64,000 bases of DNA from Thermovenabulum gondwanense (GCF_001601575.1 NZ_LOHZ01000040.1:1-64000); one strand, 5' to 3'. Positions 43,072 through 52,148 are shown, counted from the first letter of the stretch. The notes: generated by a model not told the origin, from the letters alone. Translations and numbers: made by a program.

Positions 43072-44820
43072 TTATGACTCGGGATACAGAGGTCTTTTTG
43101 TATAATGAGTATGAAGGAGTTCATGGGATTTCTCGCTTAGCGGATGACCCAGGAATTCTTTATAAAGCTGCTGAACCACCGGATTTTCATGAGATTTTCT
43201 TAAAGGCATATTCCTATCAACTTCGTAAATAGCATTTCCTCTTACTTCTCTGTAATCCAGTTCCATTCTTTCATCAGCGTTTAAAATCGGCTGTCCTCCA
43301 CCGCCTACACACCCTCCGGGGCAGCACATTATTTCTATGAAGTGATAATTTGCTTCGCCATTTTTTACTCTGTCAAGAACTTTTTTGGCATTGGAAAGCC
43401 CGTGAGCTACTGCAACATTTACCTTTAATCCATCTATTTCAATTGTTGCTTCTTTGATCCCCTCTACCCCTCTTACCTCGGTAAAATCTATTCTTTCCAG
43501 TTCCTTACCGGTAACCACCTCGTAAACCGTTCTCAGTGCAGCTTCCATTACACCGCCTGTTGCTCCGAAAATTGCGCCGGCTCCCGTAGAAATTCCCAGG
43601 GGCTCATCAAATTCTTCATCAGGCATTAGCGCAAGGTCTATTCCAGCTTCTTTTAGCATCCTGGCAATTTCTCTCGTAGTTAGTACCACATCCACATCTT
43701 GATAACCGCTTGCCCGCATTTCAGGCCTCTGGGCTTCATATTTTTTCGCGGTACAGGGCATTACGGAAACTACAAATATTTTTGAAGGGTCTATACCCAT
43801 TTTTTCAGCATAATAAGTCTTTGCAACAGCACCGAACATCTGCTGGGGGGATTTGCAAGTTGAAAGATTTTCCAGAAACTCCGGATAATAGTGCTCACAG
43901 AACTTAATCCAGCCGGGGCTGCAGGAAGTAATCAATGGCAATTTCCCCCCGTGATTCAATCTTTCCAAAAATTCATTACCCTCTTCCATAATCGTGAGGT
44001 CTGCGGTAAAATCCGTGTCGAAAACCCTATCAAATCCCATTCTTCTTAAAGCTGCAGGAATTTTCTTCGTAACGATTGCACCCCTGCCCAGTCCGAACTC
44101 TTCGCCCAAAGATACCCTTACAGCAGGAGCTATTTGAACTATTACGTGTTTTTCCGGATCCGCCAGTGCCTGCCAGACCCTGTCTGTATCGTCCTTTTCC
44201 TTTAATGCCCCTACCGGACATACCAGTATGCACTGTCCGCAATTTACGCAGGCAACTTCCGAAAGGCTTTTGTCGAATACAGGAGCTACCATTGTATTAA
44301 AACCTCTATGATTCGGAGAAATGACTCCAACTCCCTGGATTTTATGGCATGCACTCACGCAACGCCTGCAGAGGATACATTTTGAAGTATCCCTGACAAT
44401 CGAGGGTGAAAAATCATCGTATTTTGGTTTGTGTTTTTCCCCCTGATATCTGATAGATTTAATTCCCAGTTCCTCCGATAATTTTTGCAATTCACAGTTT
44501 AAATTTCTCACACATGTTGGGCACTCTAAATTGTGATCCGATAAAAGAAGCTCCAATGTTGTTTTTCTTGATTCCCTGACCCGGGGAGTATTAGTGAGCA
44601 CTTCCATCCCTTCGGATACGGGGTAAACGCAGGATGCCTGCAAATTCCTCGCGCCTTTAACTTCTACAACGCACATTCTGCAGGCACCGATTTCATTTAT
44701 ACCCTTTAAAAAGCACAGTGTAGGGATTTTAATCCCCAGTTTCCTGGCTGCCTCCAAAACAGTAGTACCCTTAGGAACCTGCACTTTCTGGCCATCTATG
44801 GTCAACGTAACCATTTCCAT
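43072..44820 (-). CDS. hydA: [FeFe] hydrogenase catalytic subunit HydA (trimeric type)
   Basis: A 582-residue catalytic subunit. An N-terminal [2Fe-2S] domain (cysteines 36-64) is followed by a His-Cys3 cluster (HNLECPTCVRNLNC), two [4Fe-4S] motifs (148-158, 191-201) and the H-cluster domain. The domain has TSCSPGW (298-304), MPCTAKKYE (355-363) and EIMCCPGGCVGGGG (496-509). Position 301 is Ser where TSCCPxW has its second Cys. With the NuoF- and NuoE-like subunits it forms an NADH- and ferredoxin-linked, probably electron-bifurcating, enzyme. Confidence 0.95.
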   Translation of the reverse strand: MEMVTLTIDGQKVQVPKGTTVLEAARKLGIKIPTLCFLKGINEIGACRMCVVEVKGARNLQASCVYPVSEGMEVLTNTPRVRESRKTTLELLLSDHNLECPTCVRNLNCELQKLSEELGIKSIRYQGEKHKPKYDDFSPSIVRDTSKCILCRRCVSACHKIQGVGVISPNHRGFNTMVAPVFDKSLSEVACVNCGQCILVCPVGALKEKDDTDRVWQALADPEKHVIVQIAPAVRVSLGEEFGLGRGAIVTKKIPAALRRMGFDRVFDTDFTADLTIMEEGNEFLERLNHGGKLPLITSCSPGWIKFCEHYYPEFLENLSTCKSPQQMFGAVAKTYYAEKMGIDPSKIFVVSVMPCTAKKYEAQRPEMRASGYQDVDVVLTTREIARMLKEAGIDLALMPDEEFDEPLGISTGAGAIFGATGGVMEAALRTVYEVVTGKELERIDFTEVRGVEGIKEATIEIDGLKVNVAVAHGLSNAKKVLDRVKNGEANYHFIEIMCCPGGCVGGGGQPILNADERMELDYREVRGNAIYEVDRNMPLRKSHENPVVQQLYKEFLGHPLSEKSHELLHTHYTKRPLYPES

Positions 44821-44842
44821 ATCAAAGTTCTCTCCCTTCTAC

Positions 44843-46636
44843 TTATTTTTTAACAATTGCCCCGAACGGGCATCTATCAAAACAGCTGTTGCATTTAATG
44901 CATTTTTCTTTATCTATTACATGAGGTTGCCTTCTTTCTCCCGTTATTGCTCCTACAGGACATACCTTTACGCAAAGTCCGCAGCCTTTACATTTTTCAG
45001 GAATAATTTCGTATTTTATCAGCGCTTTGCAGGCGCCTGCGGGGCATCTTTTCTCTTTTATATGAGCTTCGTATTCGTCTCTAAAATACCTTAATGTGGA
45101 AAGTACCGGATTCGGTGCCGTCTGTCCCAATCCGCAGAGGGCAGAATCTTTTATACTTTTTGCAAGGTTTTCTAAAAGTTCAATATCGCCCTCTTTGCCC
45201 TCCCCGTTTGTTATTCTTTCCAGTATTTCTAACATTCGTTTAGTTCCAATGCGGCATGGAGGGCATTTTCCGCAGGATTCATCCTGAGTGAAGGTTAAGA
45301 AGAATTTTGCAATATCCACCATGCAGTTGTCCTCGTCCATTACTATCATACCACCGGAACCCATCATAGATCCCGCTTGAGTTAATGTATCGTATTCTAT
45401 AGGCATATCAAGCAACGATGCGGGTATGCAACCACCGGAAGGTCCACCTGTTTGAACAGCCTTGAATTTCTTACCGTTTGGTATTCCGCCGCCAATTTCG
45501 AAAATAACCTCTCTTAAGGTAGTACCCATGGGAATTTCCACAAGGCCCGTATTATTTATCTTTCCTCCTATAGCAAAAACCTTGGTTCCTTTACTTCTCT
45601 CGGTGCCTATGCTTGCAAACCAGTCAGCGCCGTTCAATATTATGGGCGGAATGTTGGCATAAGTTTCTACATTGTTTATCAGGGTAGGTTTTCCCCATAA
45701 ACCCTGAAGTGCAGGGAAGGGTGGTCGTGGCCTGGGTTCACCTCTTCTGCCTTCAATTGAAGCAAGTAATGCCGTTTCCTCTCCGCATACAAAGGCACCG
45801 GAACCAAGCCTCAAGAATATATCGAAATTAAAACCTGTACCCAGGATATTCTTCCCCAGAAGTCCTCTTTCCCGAGCCTGATTAATAGCGATTTCAAGCC
45901 TTTTTACTGCTATAGGATATTCGGCTCTTACATAAATGTAACCTTCCTGCGCTCCAATAGCGTATCCGGCAATTGCCATTGCTTCCAGAACAGAATGAGG
46001 ATCACCCTCTAAAATACTTCTATCCATAAATGCACCGGGGTCCCCTTCATCCGCATTGCAAACTACGTATTTTATATCCCCGGGCGCATCCTTGGCAAAC
46101 TGCCATTTTCTGCCTGTCGGGAAACCTCCTCCTCCCCTTCCTCTTAAGCCGGATTTCGTTACTTCATCCACAACTTCCTGAGGAGTCATTTTCGTTAAAA
46201 CCTTGGCTAAAGCCATATACCCATCGTTCGCAATGTATTCTTCTATGACTTCGGGGTTTATAATACCGCAATTCCTCAGAGCTATTCTTTTTTGGTGCTT
46301 ATAAAAGTTTATATCCGTCAATGCGCGCATTTTTTCTTCGGTGGCATGTTCCTTATAAAGGAGTCTTTCTACTATTCTTCCTTTGATCAGGTGTTCTTCC
46401 ACTATTTCGGCGACATCTTCAGGTTTTACCCTGCAATAATAGCTTCCTTCAGGATATATCAAAACATTAGGTCCCAGCTCGCAAAGCCCCAAACAACCCG
46501 TCTGAACCACCTTTACTTCCTTTGATAAACCTTTTTTCTCAATTTCCTTTTGAAAAGCCTCAATTATAGGCTCGCTTCCCGAAGCGGTGCATCCGGTTCC
46601 TTTGCAAACAAGCACATGCGCTCTATAAATCTCCAT
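44843..46636 (-). CDS. hydB: Hydrogenase flavoprotein subunit HydB (NuoF-like)
   Basis: A 597-residue subunit with an N-terminal thioredoxin-like [2Fe-2S] domain (CKGTGCTASG ... CLGLC), a NuoF FMN/NADH-binding core (GRGGGGFPTGRKWQF), SLBB, the [4Fe-4S] motif ESCGKCPPCRIGT and two C-terminal ferredoxin motifs (CKGCGLCVKVCP, CIKCNSCFDRCP). It is the NAD(H) and bifurcation site of HydABC. SD GAGGAGG. 22 bp upstream of hydA. Confidence 0.95.
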   Translation of the reverse strand: MEIYRAHVLVCKGTGCTASGSEPIIEAFQKEIEKKGLSKEVKVVQTGCLGLCELGPNVLIYPEGSYYCRVKPEDVAEIVEEHLIKGRIVERLLYKEHATEEKMRALTDINFYKHQKRIALRNCGIINPEVIEEYIANDGYMALAKVLTKMTPQEVVDEVTKSGLRGRGGGGFPTGRKWQFAKDAPGDIKYVVCNADEGDPGAFMDRSILEGDPHSVLEAMAIAGYAIGAQEGYIYVRAEYPIAVKRLEIAINQARERGLLGKNILGTGFNFDIFLRLGSGAFVCGEETALLASIEGRRGEPRPRPPFPALQGLWGKPTLINNVETYANIPPIILNGADWFASIGTERSKGTKVFAIGGKINNTGLVEIPMGTTLREVIFEIGGGIPNGKKFKAVQTGGPSGGCIPASLLDMPIEYDTLTQAGSMMGSGGMIVMDEDNCMVDIAKFFLTFTQDESCGKCPPCRIGTKRMLEILERITNGEGKEGDIELLENLAKSIKDSALCGLGQTAPNPVLSTLRYFRDEYEAHIKEKRCPAGACKALIKYEIIPEKCKGCGLCVKVCPVGAITGERRQPHVIDKEKCIKCNSCFDRCPFGAIVKK

Positions 46637-46664
46637 TGTTAATCCTCCTCACAATCAAAAACTT

Positions 46665-47039
46665 TTAAATATTTGGTATAACCCAATCTTCAATTATTTG
46701 ATTGTTTACAATATGTTTGGCAACAATTTGACGAGCCTTTTCGGCATCCAGGTTAACATAGGTTACCTTCGGCTGGCCGGGTTTAATCACATCTATCAAA
46801 GGTTCAAACTTGCAAAGACCAATACATCCCGTTTCGGTAACAATAACGTCATTCAAATTCCTCTTTTTAATCTCGTCCAGTATCGCCAGTAAAACCTGCC
46901 TTGCTCCGGCGGAAATTCCGCAGGTTCCCATTCCTACTACAATTCGGGTTTTATTTTCATTGTCCTTTCTCAGGTTTATAAGGTCTTTTGCCTGTTCACG
47001 TATTTTTTCTAATTCTTCAAGAGATTTTATTACACCCAT
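46665..47039 (-). CDS. Thioredoxin-like [2Fe-2S] ferredoxin of the hyd operon
   Basis: A 124-residue protein with the cluster pattern CGISAGARQVLLAI and, ~38 residues later, CIGLCKFEP: the four cysteines of a thioredoxin-like [2Fe-2S] fold. It resembles the N-terminal domain of HydB and the HydD/HndB accessory of related operons. Probably an electron carrier in or near the hydrogenase. SD GGAGGTG. Confidence 0.88.
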   Translation of the reverse strand: MGVIKSLEELEKIREQAKDLINLRKDNENKTRIVVGMGTCGISAGARQVLLAILDEIKKRNLNDVIVTETGCIGLCKFEPLIDVIKPGQPKVTYVNLDAEKARQIVAKHIVNNQIIEDWVIPNI

Positions 47040-47042
47040 TTT

Positions 47043-47588
47043 TTACACCTCCAAAATACTTTTTAAGTTGCTATCCACATAATCCTTTATAAACTCAAGG
47101 ACCAAAGGATGATTTATCGGAACATCTTTTAATCGTTTTTTTACTTCCCCGGTATCAAAAATAAAAATTTTGTCATCTACCGAATGCTCATATATAAACT
47201 CCACATGGGGATAAAGGGCACACAATGTAACCAGGGTATCTGCCATATTCCCCAAAGGCTGCAAATCAATATGGTTTTTTATGAAAGTAGCCTCAACCTT
47301 CGTCCCCATACCTATTTTTGAAGTGATCTTCAAATCTCCTCCCGCCATTTTTGCAGCCTGGGCAAAAAGAGGGATCCCCAATCCTACCCTCCTCGTTGTC
47401 CTGGTAGTGAAGAAAGGGTCTACCACTTTTTTAAGCGTATCTTCATCCATGCCTTTTCCGTTGTCGGCTATTGTAATCGTCATCAAATTCCTTTTGCTTT
47501 CTTCTTTTATTGATATTTTCACCCGGGTAGCCCCTGCATTTATTGAATTTTCCACAATGTCTAAGATATGCAAAGACAGTTCCTTCAT
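47043..47588 (-). CDS. GHKL ATPase domain protein of the hyd operon
   Basis: A 181-residue protein that starts directly with an N box (HILDIVENSINAGATRV), then DNGKGMD and GLGIPLFAQAA, so it has a whole HATPase domain but no phosphoacceptor helix. The N box looks like that of MutL and type-II topoisomerases rather than of a kinase. The last ~75 residues form an unknown small domain. It lies between hydC and the [2Fe-2S] gene, an arrangement repeated in other clostridial hyd operons. Function unknown. Confidence 0.82.
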   Translation of the reverse strand: MKELSLHILDIVENSINAGATRVKISIKEESKRNLMTITIADNGKGMDEDTLKKVVDPFFTTRTTRRVGLGIPLFAQAAKMAGGDLKITSKIGMGTKVEATFIKNHIDLQPLGNMADTLVTLCALYPHVEFIYEHSVDDKIFIFDTGEVKKRLKDVPINHPLVLEFIKDYVDSNLKSILEV

Positions 47589-47591
47589 AAC

Positions 47592-48077
47592 CTATTCGTA
47601 TTTTTTCAGTATTTCGGGAACCTTGTCTGGAGTAAGTCTCCCGTATACATCTTCATTGATTATTACGGTAGGAGCAAGCCCGCAAGCACCCACACAGCGG
47701 CAAGCATCGAGCGAAAATTTGATATCGTCAGTTGTATCCCCTACTTTGATGCCCAGTTCCTGTTCAAACCTTTCTAGTACTTTATTCGCACCTTTTACAT
47801 AACAAGCGGTTCCCAGGCATACTCTTATCTGATACTTGCCTCTTGGTTTGAGGTTGAAAAAGGAGTAAAAAGTAATCGTGCTGTAAACCTCACTCAATGT
47901 TACATTTAAACTTTCCGCCACTTTCTTTTGAACGTCTAAGGGTAAATAACCCATTATCCCTTGTGCTTCCTGAAGCGCCTGCAAAAGCGCTCCCTTTTGG
48001 CCTTTATATTTTTCAAGCATTTCATCGATTTTTTTAAGTTTTTCTTCGTAGTCGGTTATTTTGATATTGGTTTCCAA
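47592..48077 (-). CDS. hydC: Hydrogenase subunit HydC (NuoE-like [2Fe-2S])
   Basis: A 161-residue NuoE/24-kDa family protein with the [2Fe-2S] pattern CLGTACYVKG and CRCVGACGLAP. It is the third subunit of the HydABC complex, passing electrons between HydB and HydA clusters. The TTG at 48077 has SD AAAGGAG at 8 nt; an upstream GTG lies inside the SD. First gene of the compact hyd group. Confidence 0.94.
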   Translation of the reverse strand: METNIKITDYEEKLKKIDEMLEKYKGQKGALLQALQEAQGIMGYLPLDVQKKVAESLNVTLSEVYSTITFYSFFNLKPRGKYQIRVCLGTACYVKGANKVLERFEQELGIKVGDTTDDIKFSLDACRCVGACGLAPTVIINEDVYGRLTPDKVPEILKKYE

Positions 48078-48138
48078 GAAAATCACTCCTTTATTTTCTA
48101 AATTTGAATTTAAAATTTAAATAAGTCCCGGGTATCAA

Positions 48139-48156
48139 TTGTTAATTTTTTGTTAA
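48139..48156. repeat. Direct repeat of a Rex half-site upstream of hydC
   Basis: TTGTTAA-TTTT-TTGTTAA on the plus strand (TTAACAA-AAAA-TTAACAA on the minus strand). Half-site and 4-nt spacing equal those of the perfect Rex palindrome at 52171, but the second arm is in direct, not inverted, orientation. It may be a weak or broken Rex site. Confidence 0.45.
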
Positions 48157-48190
48157 AGTAATTCTTTTCACAAAAATTTCGATAAAAAAA

Positions 48191-48928
48191 CTATTCCCTT
48201 ATTACAACCCTCCTTCCGCCCTCGCCCTTTATGCATCTAAAAAATTCATCTATTGTTAAATCCTCCATTATAAAAAACGTATTGGGAGGAAAAGCCAGCC
48301 CCAGCAAATTATGAGCATCGGAAGAATAAATTTTTATAATATCCATTGGTACATCAATTAAATTCCTCTCCTTAAGTGCGCTTTTTGAAACTTCCAGCGC
48401 ATCAGGGTTAATATCCTCCGGAATAAATCCCAGGTTTGATATAATGCTGTAACTTTTTCTATCAATATGGGCAGGAACAAAAAGTCCACCTAAATCCTTT
48501 ACCTTCCTGAAAATTTCGTTGATAGAGTATTTTACCGAAAGCGATAACATTCTTTCCTCTATCCCGACGGTATCTCCCTTTTCATCTACTATATGCTGGT
48601 TTCCAAAAAGCTCCGGTATATTTTTAATATCCGGAATGCCTCTGTAAATATAGTTTTCAAATACCCGCATGTTATTAATATCTCTGAAATAGCACAGAAC
48701 ATGAACTTCCTCCATTGTTTGAACTTCCATGCCAGGAATAACAAGTATTTCTTTGCCCGAAGCCTTTATGAAAGCTTCAACGTTTTTTGCGCAATTGTGA
48801 TCACATACACTTATTATGTTAACACCCATCAATTTTGCCATATTTATCACATTAGGAGGAATCATTTCCTCAGAAGCGCAGGGAGATAAGCAGCTGTGAA
48901 TATGCAGGTCTGCTGCAAATTCTTTCAT
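48191..48928 (-). CDS. PHP-domain metal-dependent phosphoesterase
   Basis: A 245-residue PHP-fold protein with metal motifs DLHIHSCLSPC (residues 7-17), CDHNCAKN, PGMEVQTMEEVHVLCYF, PAHIDRKSYS and SSDAHNL. Related to TrpH/YciV-type phosphoesterases that act on nucleotides or RNA ends. Its start overlaps the lone DRTGG gene (ATGA). The constant link with the hydrogenase-like gene suggests a shared role, not known. Confidence 0.85.
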   Translation of the reverse strand: MKEFAADLHIHSCLSPCASEEMIPPNVINMAKLMGVNIISVCDHNCAKNVEAFIKASGKEILVIPGMEVQTMEEVHVLCYFRDINNMRVFENYIYRGIPDIKNIPELFGNQHIVDEKGDTVGIEERMLSLSVKYSINEIFRKVKDLGGLFVPAHIDRKSYSIISNLGFIPEDINPDALEVSKSALKERNLIDVPMDIIKIYSSDAHNLLGLAFPPNTFFIMEDLTIDEFFRCIKGEGGRRVVIRE

Positions 48929-49272
48929 TGAAAATTACTCCCGTATAATAAATTATACAGTATACCGCATAATTCAAAAGAGGATTTGTTCGAAGACAAA
49001 ATGGGAATATTTTCTTCCTTTGCCTTTTTCAGGGTATTTTCATCTACCGGAACTTCTTCCGCAATAATAATTCCGGATAGACCCAGCAGGGAAGCTATTG
49101 CCACAATATTTTGATGGCTTTGAATGGTAATCCATACCTGATTTTCCTTTGCATGAGCCATAACCCAGCTAAGAAGGTCCCCGGAATATCCTCCTTCAAC
49201 ATTTTTATTCAGGTTTACCCCCTCGGTTAGAACCTTTAAACCCAGTTTTTCAACCAATTCAACCAGTTTCAT
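48925..49272 (-). CDS. Stand-alone DRTGG-domain protein
   Basis: A 115-residue protein made of one DRTGG domain: GGYSGDLLSWVMAHAKENQVWITIQ, then VAIASLLGLSGIIIAEE. DRTGG domains accompany CBS domains and phosphotransacetylase or HPr-kinase relatives and probably bind nucleotides or sense metabolites. The ATG at 49272 follows GGAGGTG inside the end of the preceding gene. Confidence 0.82.
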   Translation of the reverse strand: MKLVELVEKLGLKVLTEGVNLNKNVEGGYSGDLLSWVMAHAKENQVWITIQSHQNIVAIASLLGLSGIIIAEEVPVDENTLKKAKEENIPILSSNKSSFELCGILYNLLYGSNFQ

Positions 49273-50605
49273 TATTTTCACCTCCATCCGTATCCATGGT
49301 GGGAGGTAATTTTTGCGAGAGGTCCAGCACTTCTTTGGCTAACTGTCTAACTCTATCCCTTAATTTAAATACGCAGTCCGTTTCATTGGCTCTTCCAAGA
49401 ACTATATCCTCAGCTAAAGCACGACAGTTCGGGCTTCCACAGCTTCCACAGTCGAGTCCGGGAAGACCTTTCAGGGTTTTTTCCAAAAGCTCCATCTTTT
49501 CTATAGCTTTTGCAATATTACCATCCAAGCCGTAGTTAACTTCTCCAGTAATAGGTCCTTCCATATTGTAAAACGCATTTTTTATGGATATTTTTATTTC
49601 ATTTTCATCAAAATTAGGATTGTTTCCTAATTTTTCTGACATCCTTCTGAGTTTTACCCGGGCGACGAATCTATTTTCAACCATTAACGCTCCACCTATA
49701 CATCCTCCATTGCATGCCTGTAACTCTACATAGTCTATATCTGAAAGTTTGCCCATCTCGATCTCCTCTAAAACCTCAATACAATTGTGTATTCCATCTA
49801 CTGATAAATTATTCCCCCATCCTATAGCCAGATTTTCACCGCCCGATCTGCCCCATCCAACTCCAAGACCATTGGCTCTTTTAAAAATCGTTTGGTAACT
49901 ACCTTTGCCAAGATTTTTTAAAATCTCTCCGTAAATTACATTTACAGGAACGACGGCATCCACATAGGATTTTAATGTACCGATGGGCTGTTTTACTGCC
50001 GTAACTTTTGCAGGGCATGGGCTTAAAAATACCGTGCCAATATCCATATCAGGAATACCTAATTTTGCTGATACGATTTCCTTTGCCCTTTTTGCCGCAA
50101 TTTCCATAGGTGATTTTACAGGAATTATGTTTTCAATCAGAGCAGGAAACCTGACGCGTATTAACCTGAGTACGGCAGGACAGGAAGAAGAAATTAAAGG
50201 CCTTATCGAGCTATTTTTTATATATTCGCGAATCGCAATGGAAACTTCCTCAGCAGCTAAGGCTACCTCGTATACCTCATCAAAACCTGCCTTGTAAAGA
50301 GCATTTAATATTTGTTCCTTAGAGACGTTTTCTTTAAACTGGGCAAATAAACTGGGTGCGGGAAGTGCGATTTTAAACTTAAACTCTTTTAATTTTTCAA
50401 GACTATCGTAAACCGCATATTTGGCTTGATTCGGACATATCCTTATACATTCTCCACAGTCAATACATTTATCCTGTAAAATCTGTGCCTTTCCGTTGCG
50501 CACCCTAATTGCCTCTGTCGGGCATCCTTTTATGCAATTGGTACATCCCTTACATTTCGATATATCGAGAGTAACGGAATGGTAGTATCCCGTCAAAAAT
50601 TCCAC
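49259..50605 (-). CDS. H-cluster-domain Fe-S protein lacking the catalytic cysteine
   Basis: A 448-residue protein. Two ferredoxin motifs (C18-C28, C47-C57) precede a [FeFe]-hydrogenase large-subunit-like domain with SSSCPAV (Cys142), SPCPAK (Cys197) and ACNGGCIGG (Cys298, Cys302). The C-terminal Fe4S domain CGSCGSPNCRALAED resembles that of RnfB. The proton-relay Cys of TSCCPxW is replaced by Ser141, as in sensory (HydS-type) hydrogenases where it is replaced, so sensing is more likely than turnover. GTG start. Confidence 0.82.
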   Translation of the reverse strand: MEFLTGYYHSVTLDISKCKGCTNCIKGCPTEAIRVRNGKAQILQDKCIDCGECIRICPNQAKYAVYDSLEKLKEFKFKIALPAPSLFAQFKENVSKEQILNALYKAGFDEVYEVALAAEEVSIAIREYIKNSSIRPLISSSCPAVLRLIRVRFPALIENIIPVKSPMEIAAKRAKEIVSAKLGIPDMDIGTVFLSPCPAKVTAVKQPIGTLKSYVDAVVPVNVIYGEILKNLGKGSYQTIFKRANGLGVGWGRSGGENLAIGWGNNLSVDGIHNCIEVLEEIEMGKLSDIDYVELQACNGGCIGGALMVENRFVARVKLRRMSEKLGNNPNFDENEIKISIKNAFYNMEGPITGEVNYGLDGNIAKAIEKMELLEKTLKGLPGLDCGSCGSPNCRALAEDIVLGRANETDCVFKLRDRVRQLAKEVLDLSQKLPPTMDTDGGENNETG

Positions 50606-50642
50606 CAGCTTTCCTTAAAAGCCTTAGGGCTAATAGAGAATT

Positions 50643-51455
50643 TTATCCATAATTTTGTAAATAAATTATCATTCTCACTTTTGTCCCTTTTCCGACAACA
50701 GAAGTTATTTCAAATTTATCTGAAAATTTTTTCATATTAGGAAGGCCCATTCCCGCTCCAAAGCCCATCTCTCGGATGTAAGCCGGAGCTGTGGAATAAC
50801 CCTCCTGCATAGCCAAATCTATATCCGGTATACCCGGCCCCTCATCTTCCGCAATAATTTCAATAAACTTAGGAGTCAAATTAAAGGTAATTTTACCTTT
50901 GTAGGCATGAATGACAATATTCATCTCTGCTTCATAGGCTGCAATAGACACCCTTCTTAATATCGAAGGATCTATTCCTATTTGCCTGAAGATCTTCTTG
51001 GCCTGTTCGGTAGCTCTCCCCGCCGTGTTAAAATCTCCACCTAACACGTCGTAAGAAAGTTCCATAGCCCGAGCAAGGTCCTTTTCTTCCGCTTCTTTAA
51101 ATTCATATTTATTTTTTATATCTCCTTTTAAACCTGCTTCGAAAAGAAGTCCGCAGCTTTCGTAAAGTGGATACAAAGTGCGCAAAAGAATAAGCCCATA
51201 TTCCCTGGCTAAATCTATAACTTCCCGCCCGGGCATTTTACCTCTTACAAAAATAATGGCTTTAAAATCCGACATAAAGGCGGTTTTAACTATTTGATTA
51301 TGGGTTAAACCGGTCAATAAAACGGCATTCTTTTTGTTATCCGAAAGTATGTCGCTTATCAATTCTGCGCCACAAGCATTTTCTATTTCCAGATCCAGAT
51401 TTTCACCTAACAAGATCTCTGCTTTCAAAATATTTTTTATTTCTTCTAATTTCAT
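50643..51455 (-). CDS. DRTGG domain fused to an RsbW/RsbT-like ATPase
   Basis: A 270-residue protein. Residues ~1-110 form a DRTGG domain (AVLLTGLTHNQIVKTAFMSD). Residues ~135-268 form a HATPase domain of the anti-sigma/RsbT type, with N box AAYEAEMNIVIHAY, AEDEGPGIPD and GFGAGMGLPN. No phosphoacceptor helix is present, so it would be a serine kinase or a nucleotide-gated partner. It overlaps rex by 4 bp (ATGA) and precedes the hydrogenase-like gene. Confidence 0.83.
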   Translation of the reverse strand: MKLEEIKNILKAEILLGENLDLEIENACGAELISDILSDNKKNAVLLTGLTHNQIVKTAFMSDFKAIIFVRGKMPGREVIDLAREYGLILLRTLYPLYESCGLLFEAGLKGDIKNKYEFKEAEEKDLARAMELSYDVLGGDFNTAGRATEQAKKIFRQIGIDPSILRRVSIAAYEAEMNIVIHAYKGKITFNLTPKFIEIIAEDEGPGIPDIDLAMQEGYSTAPAYIREMGFGAGMGLPNMKKFSDKFEITSVVGKGTKVRMIIYLQNYG

Positions 51456-52084
51456 CTATTTTCACCTAAGTAATAGGTAAGGTATTCTAATTGGGATGCA
51501 AGGTCAACCCTTCTTAAAACTATATTATCGGGAACGAAAATATTTACAGGTGCAAAATTTATTATACCTCTAATACCGGCCTCTACAATCATATTAACAA
51601 CTTCCTGAGCTGCCTGAGCCGGAACAGCAACTATTGCCAGTTCAATATTAAGTTCCTTTGCTTTTTCTTTCAACTCATCTAAATGAAAGATATCAATAGC
51701 GTTTAATTTTTTGCCAACTTTTTCCGGGTCGGTATCGAACATACAAACTATTTCAAAACCTCTTTCTAAAAAACCCCGGTACTGGGAAAGAGCAGTTCCC
51801 AAATTGCCCGCACCAAAAATTGCAACATTCCACTTTTTGTCAAGACCCAGTATCTTCATGATATAATTGTATAATTCTTTGGGGTTATATCCCACTCCCC
51901 TGGTTCCAAATTCTCCAAAGTAAGCCAAATCTTTTCTTACCTGGGCAGGAGTTACGCCCGTTGCTTCGGCAATATTTTGAGAAGAAACCGTAGAAATTCC
52001 CTTCTCCTCGGCTTCTTTTAAGAACCTTGAGTAAGCCGTCAGTCTTCCTATGGTAGCATCGGGAATTTTAAATTTTTTAAACAA
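51452..52084 (-). CDS. rex: Redox-sensing repressor Rex
   Basis: A 210-residue regulator with an N-terminal winged helix (VTPAQVRKDLAYFGEFGTRGVGY) and a Rossmann domain (VAIFGAGNLGTALSQY) that binds NADH or NAD+. NADH releases Rex from DNA, switching on fermentation and hydrogenase genes. TTG start with SD AAGGAGTG. A perfect operator overlaps its promoter, so it is autoregulated. First gene of the set leading to hyd. Confidence 0.95.
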   Translation of the reverse strand: MFKKFKIPDATIGRLTAYSRFLKEAEEKGISTVSSQNIAEATGVTPAQVRKDLAYFGEFGTRGVGYNPKELYNYIMKILGLDKKWNVAIFGAGNLGTALSQYRGFLERGFEIVCMFDTDPEKVGKKLNAIDIFHLDELKEKAKELNIELAIVAVPAQAAQEVVNMIVEAGIRGIINFAPVNIFVPDNIVLRRVDLASQLEYLTYYLGENR

Positions 52085-52148
52085 AAATTATCACTCCTTG
52101 CTTTTATTTTATCATAGTAAATAACTTTTTACAATACAAAAAGCGAAA

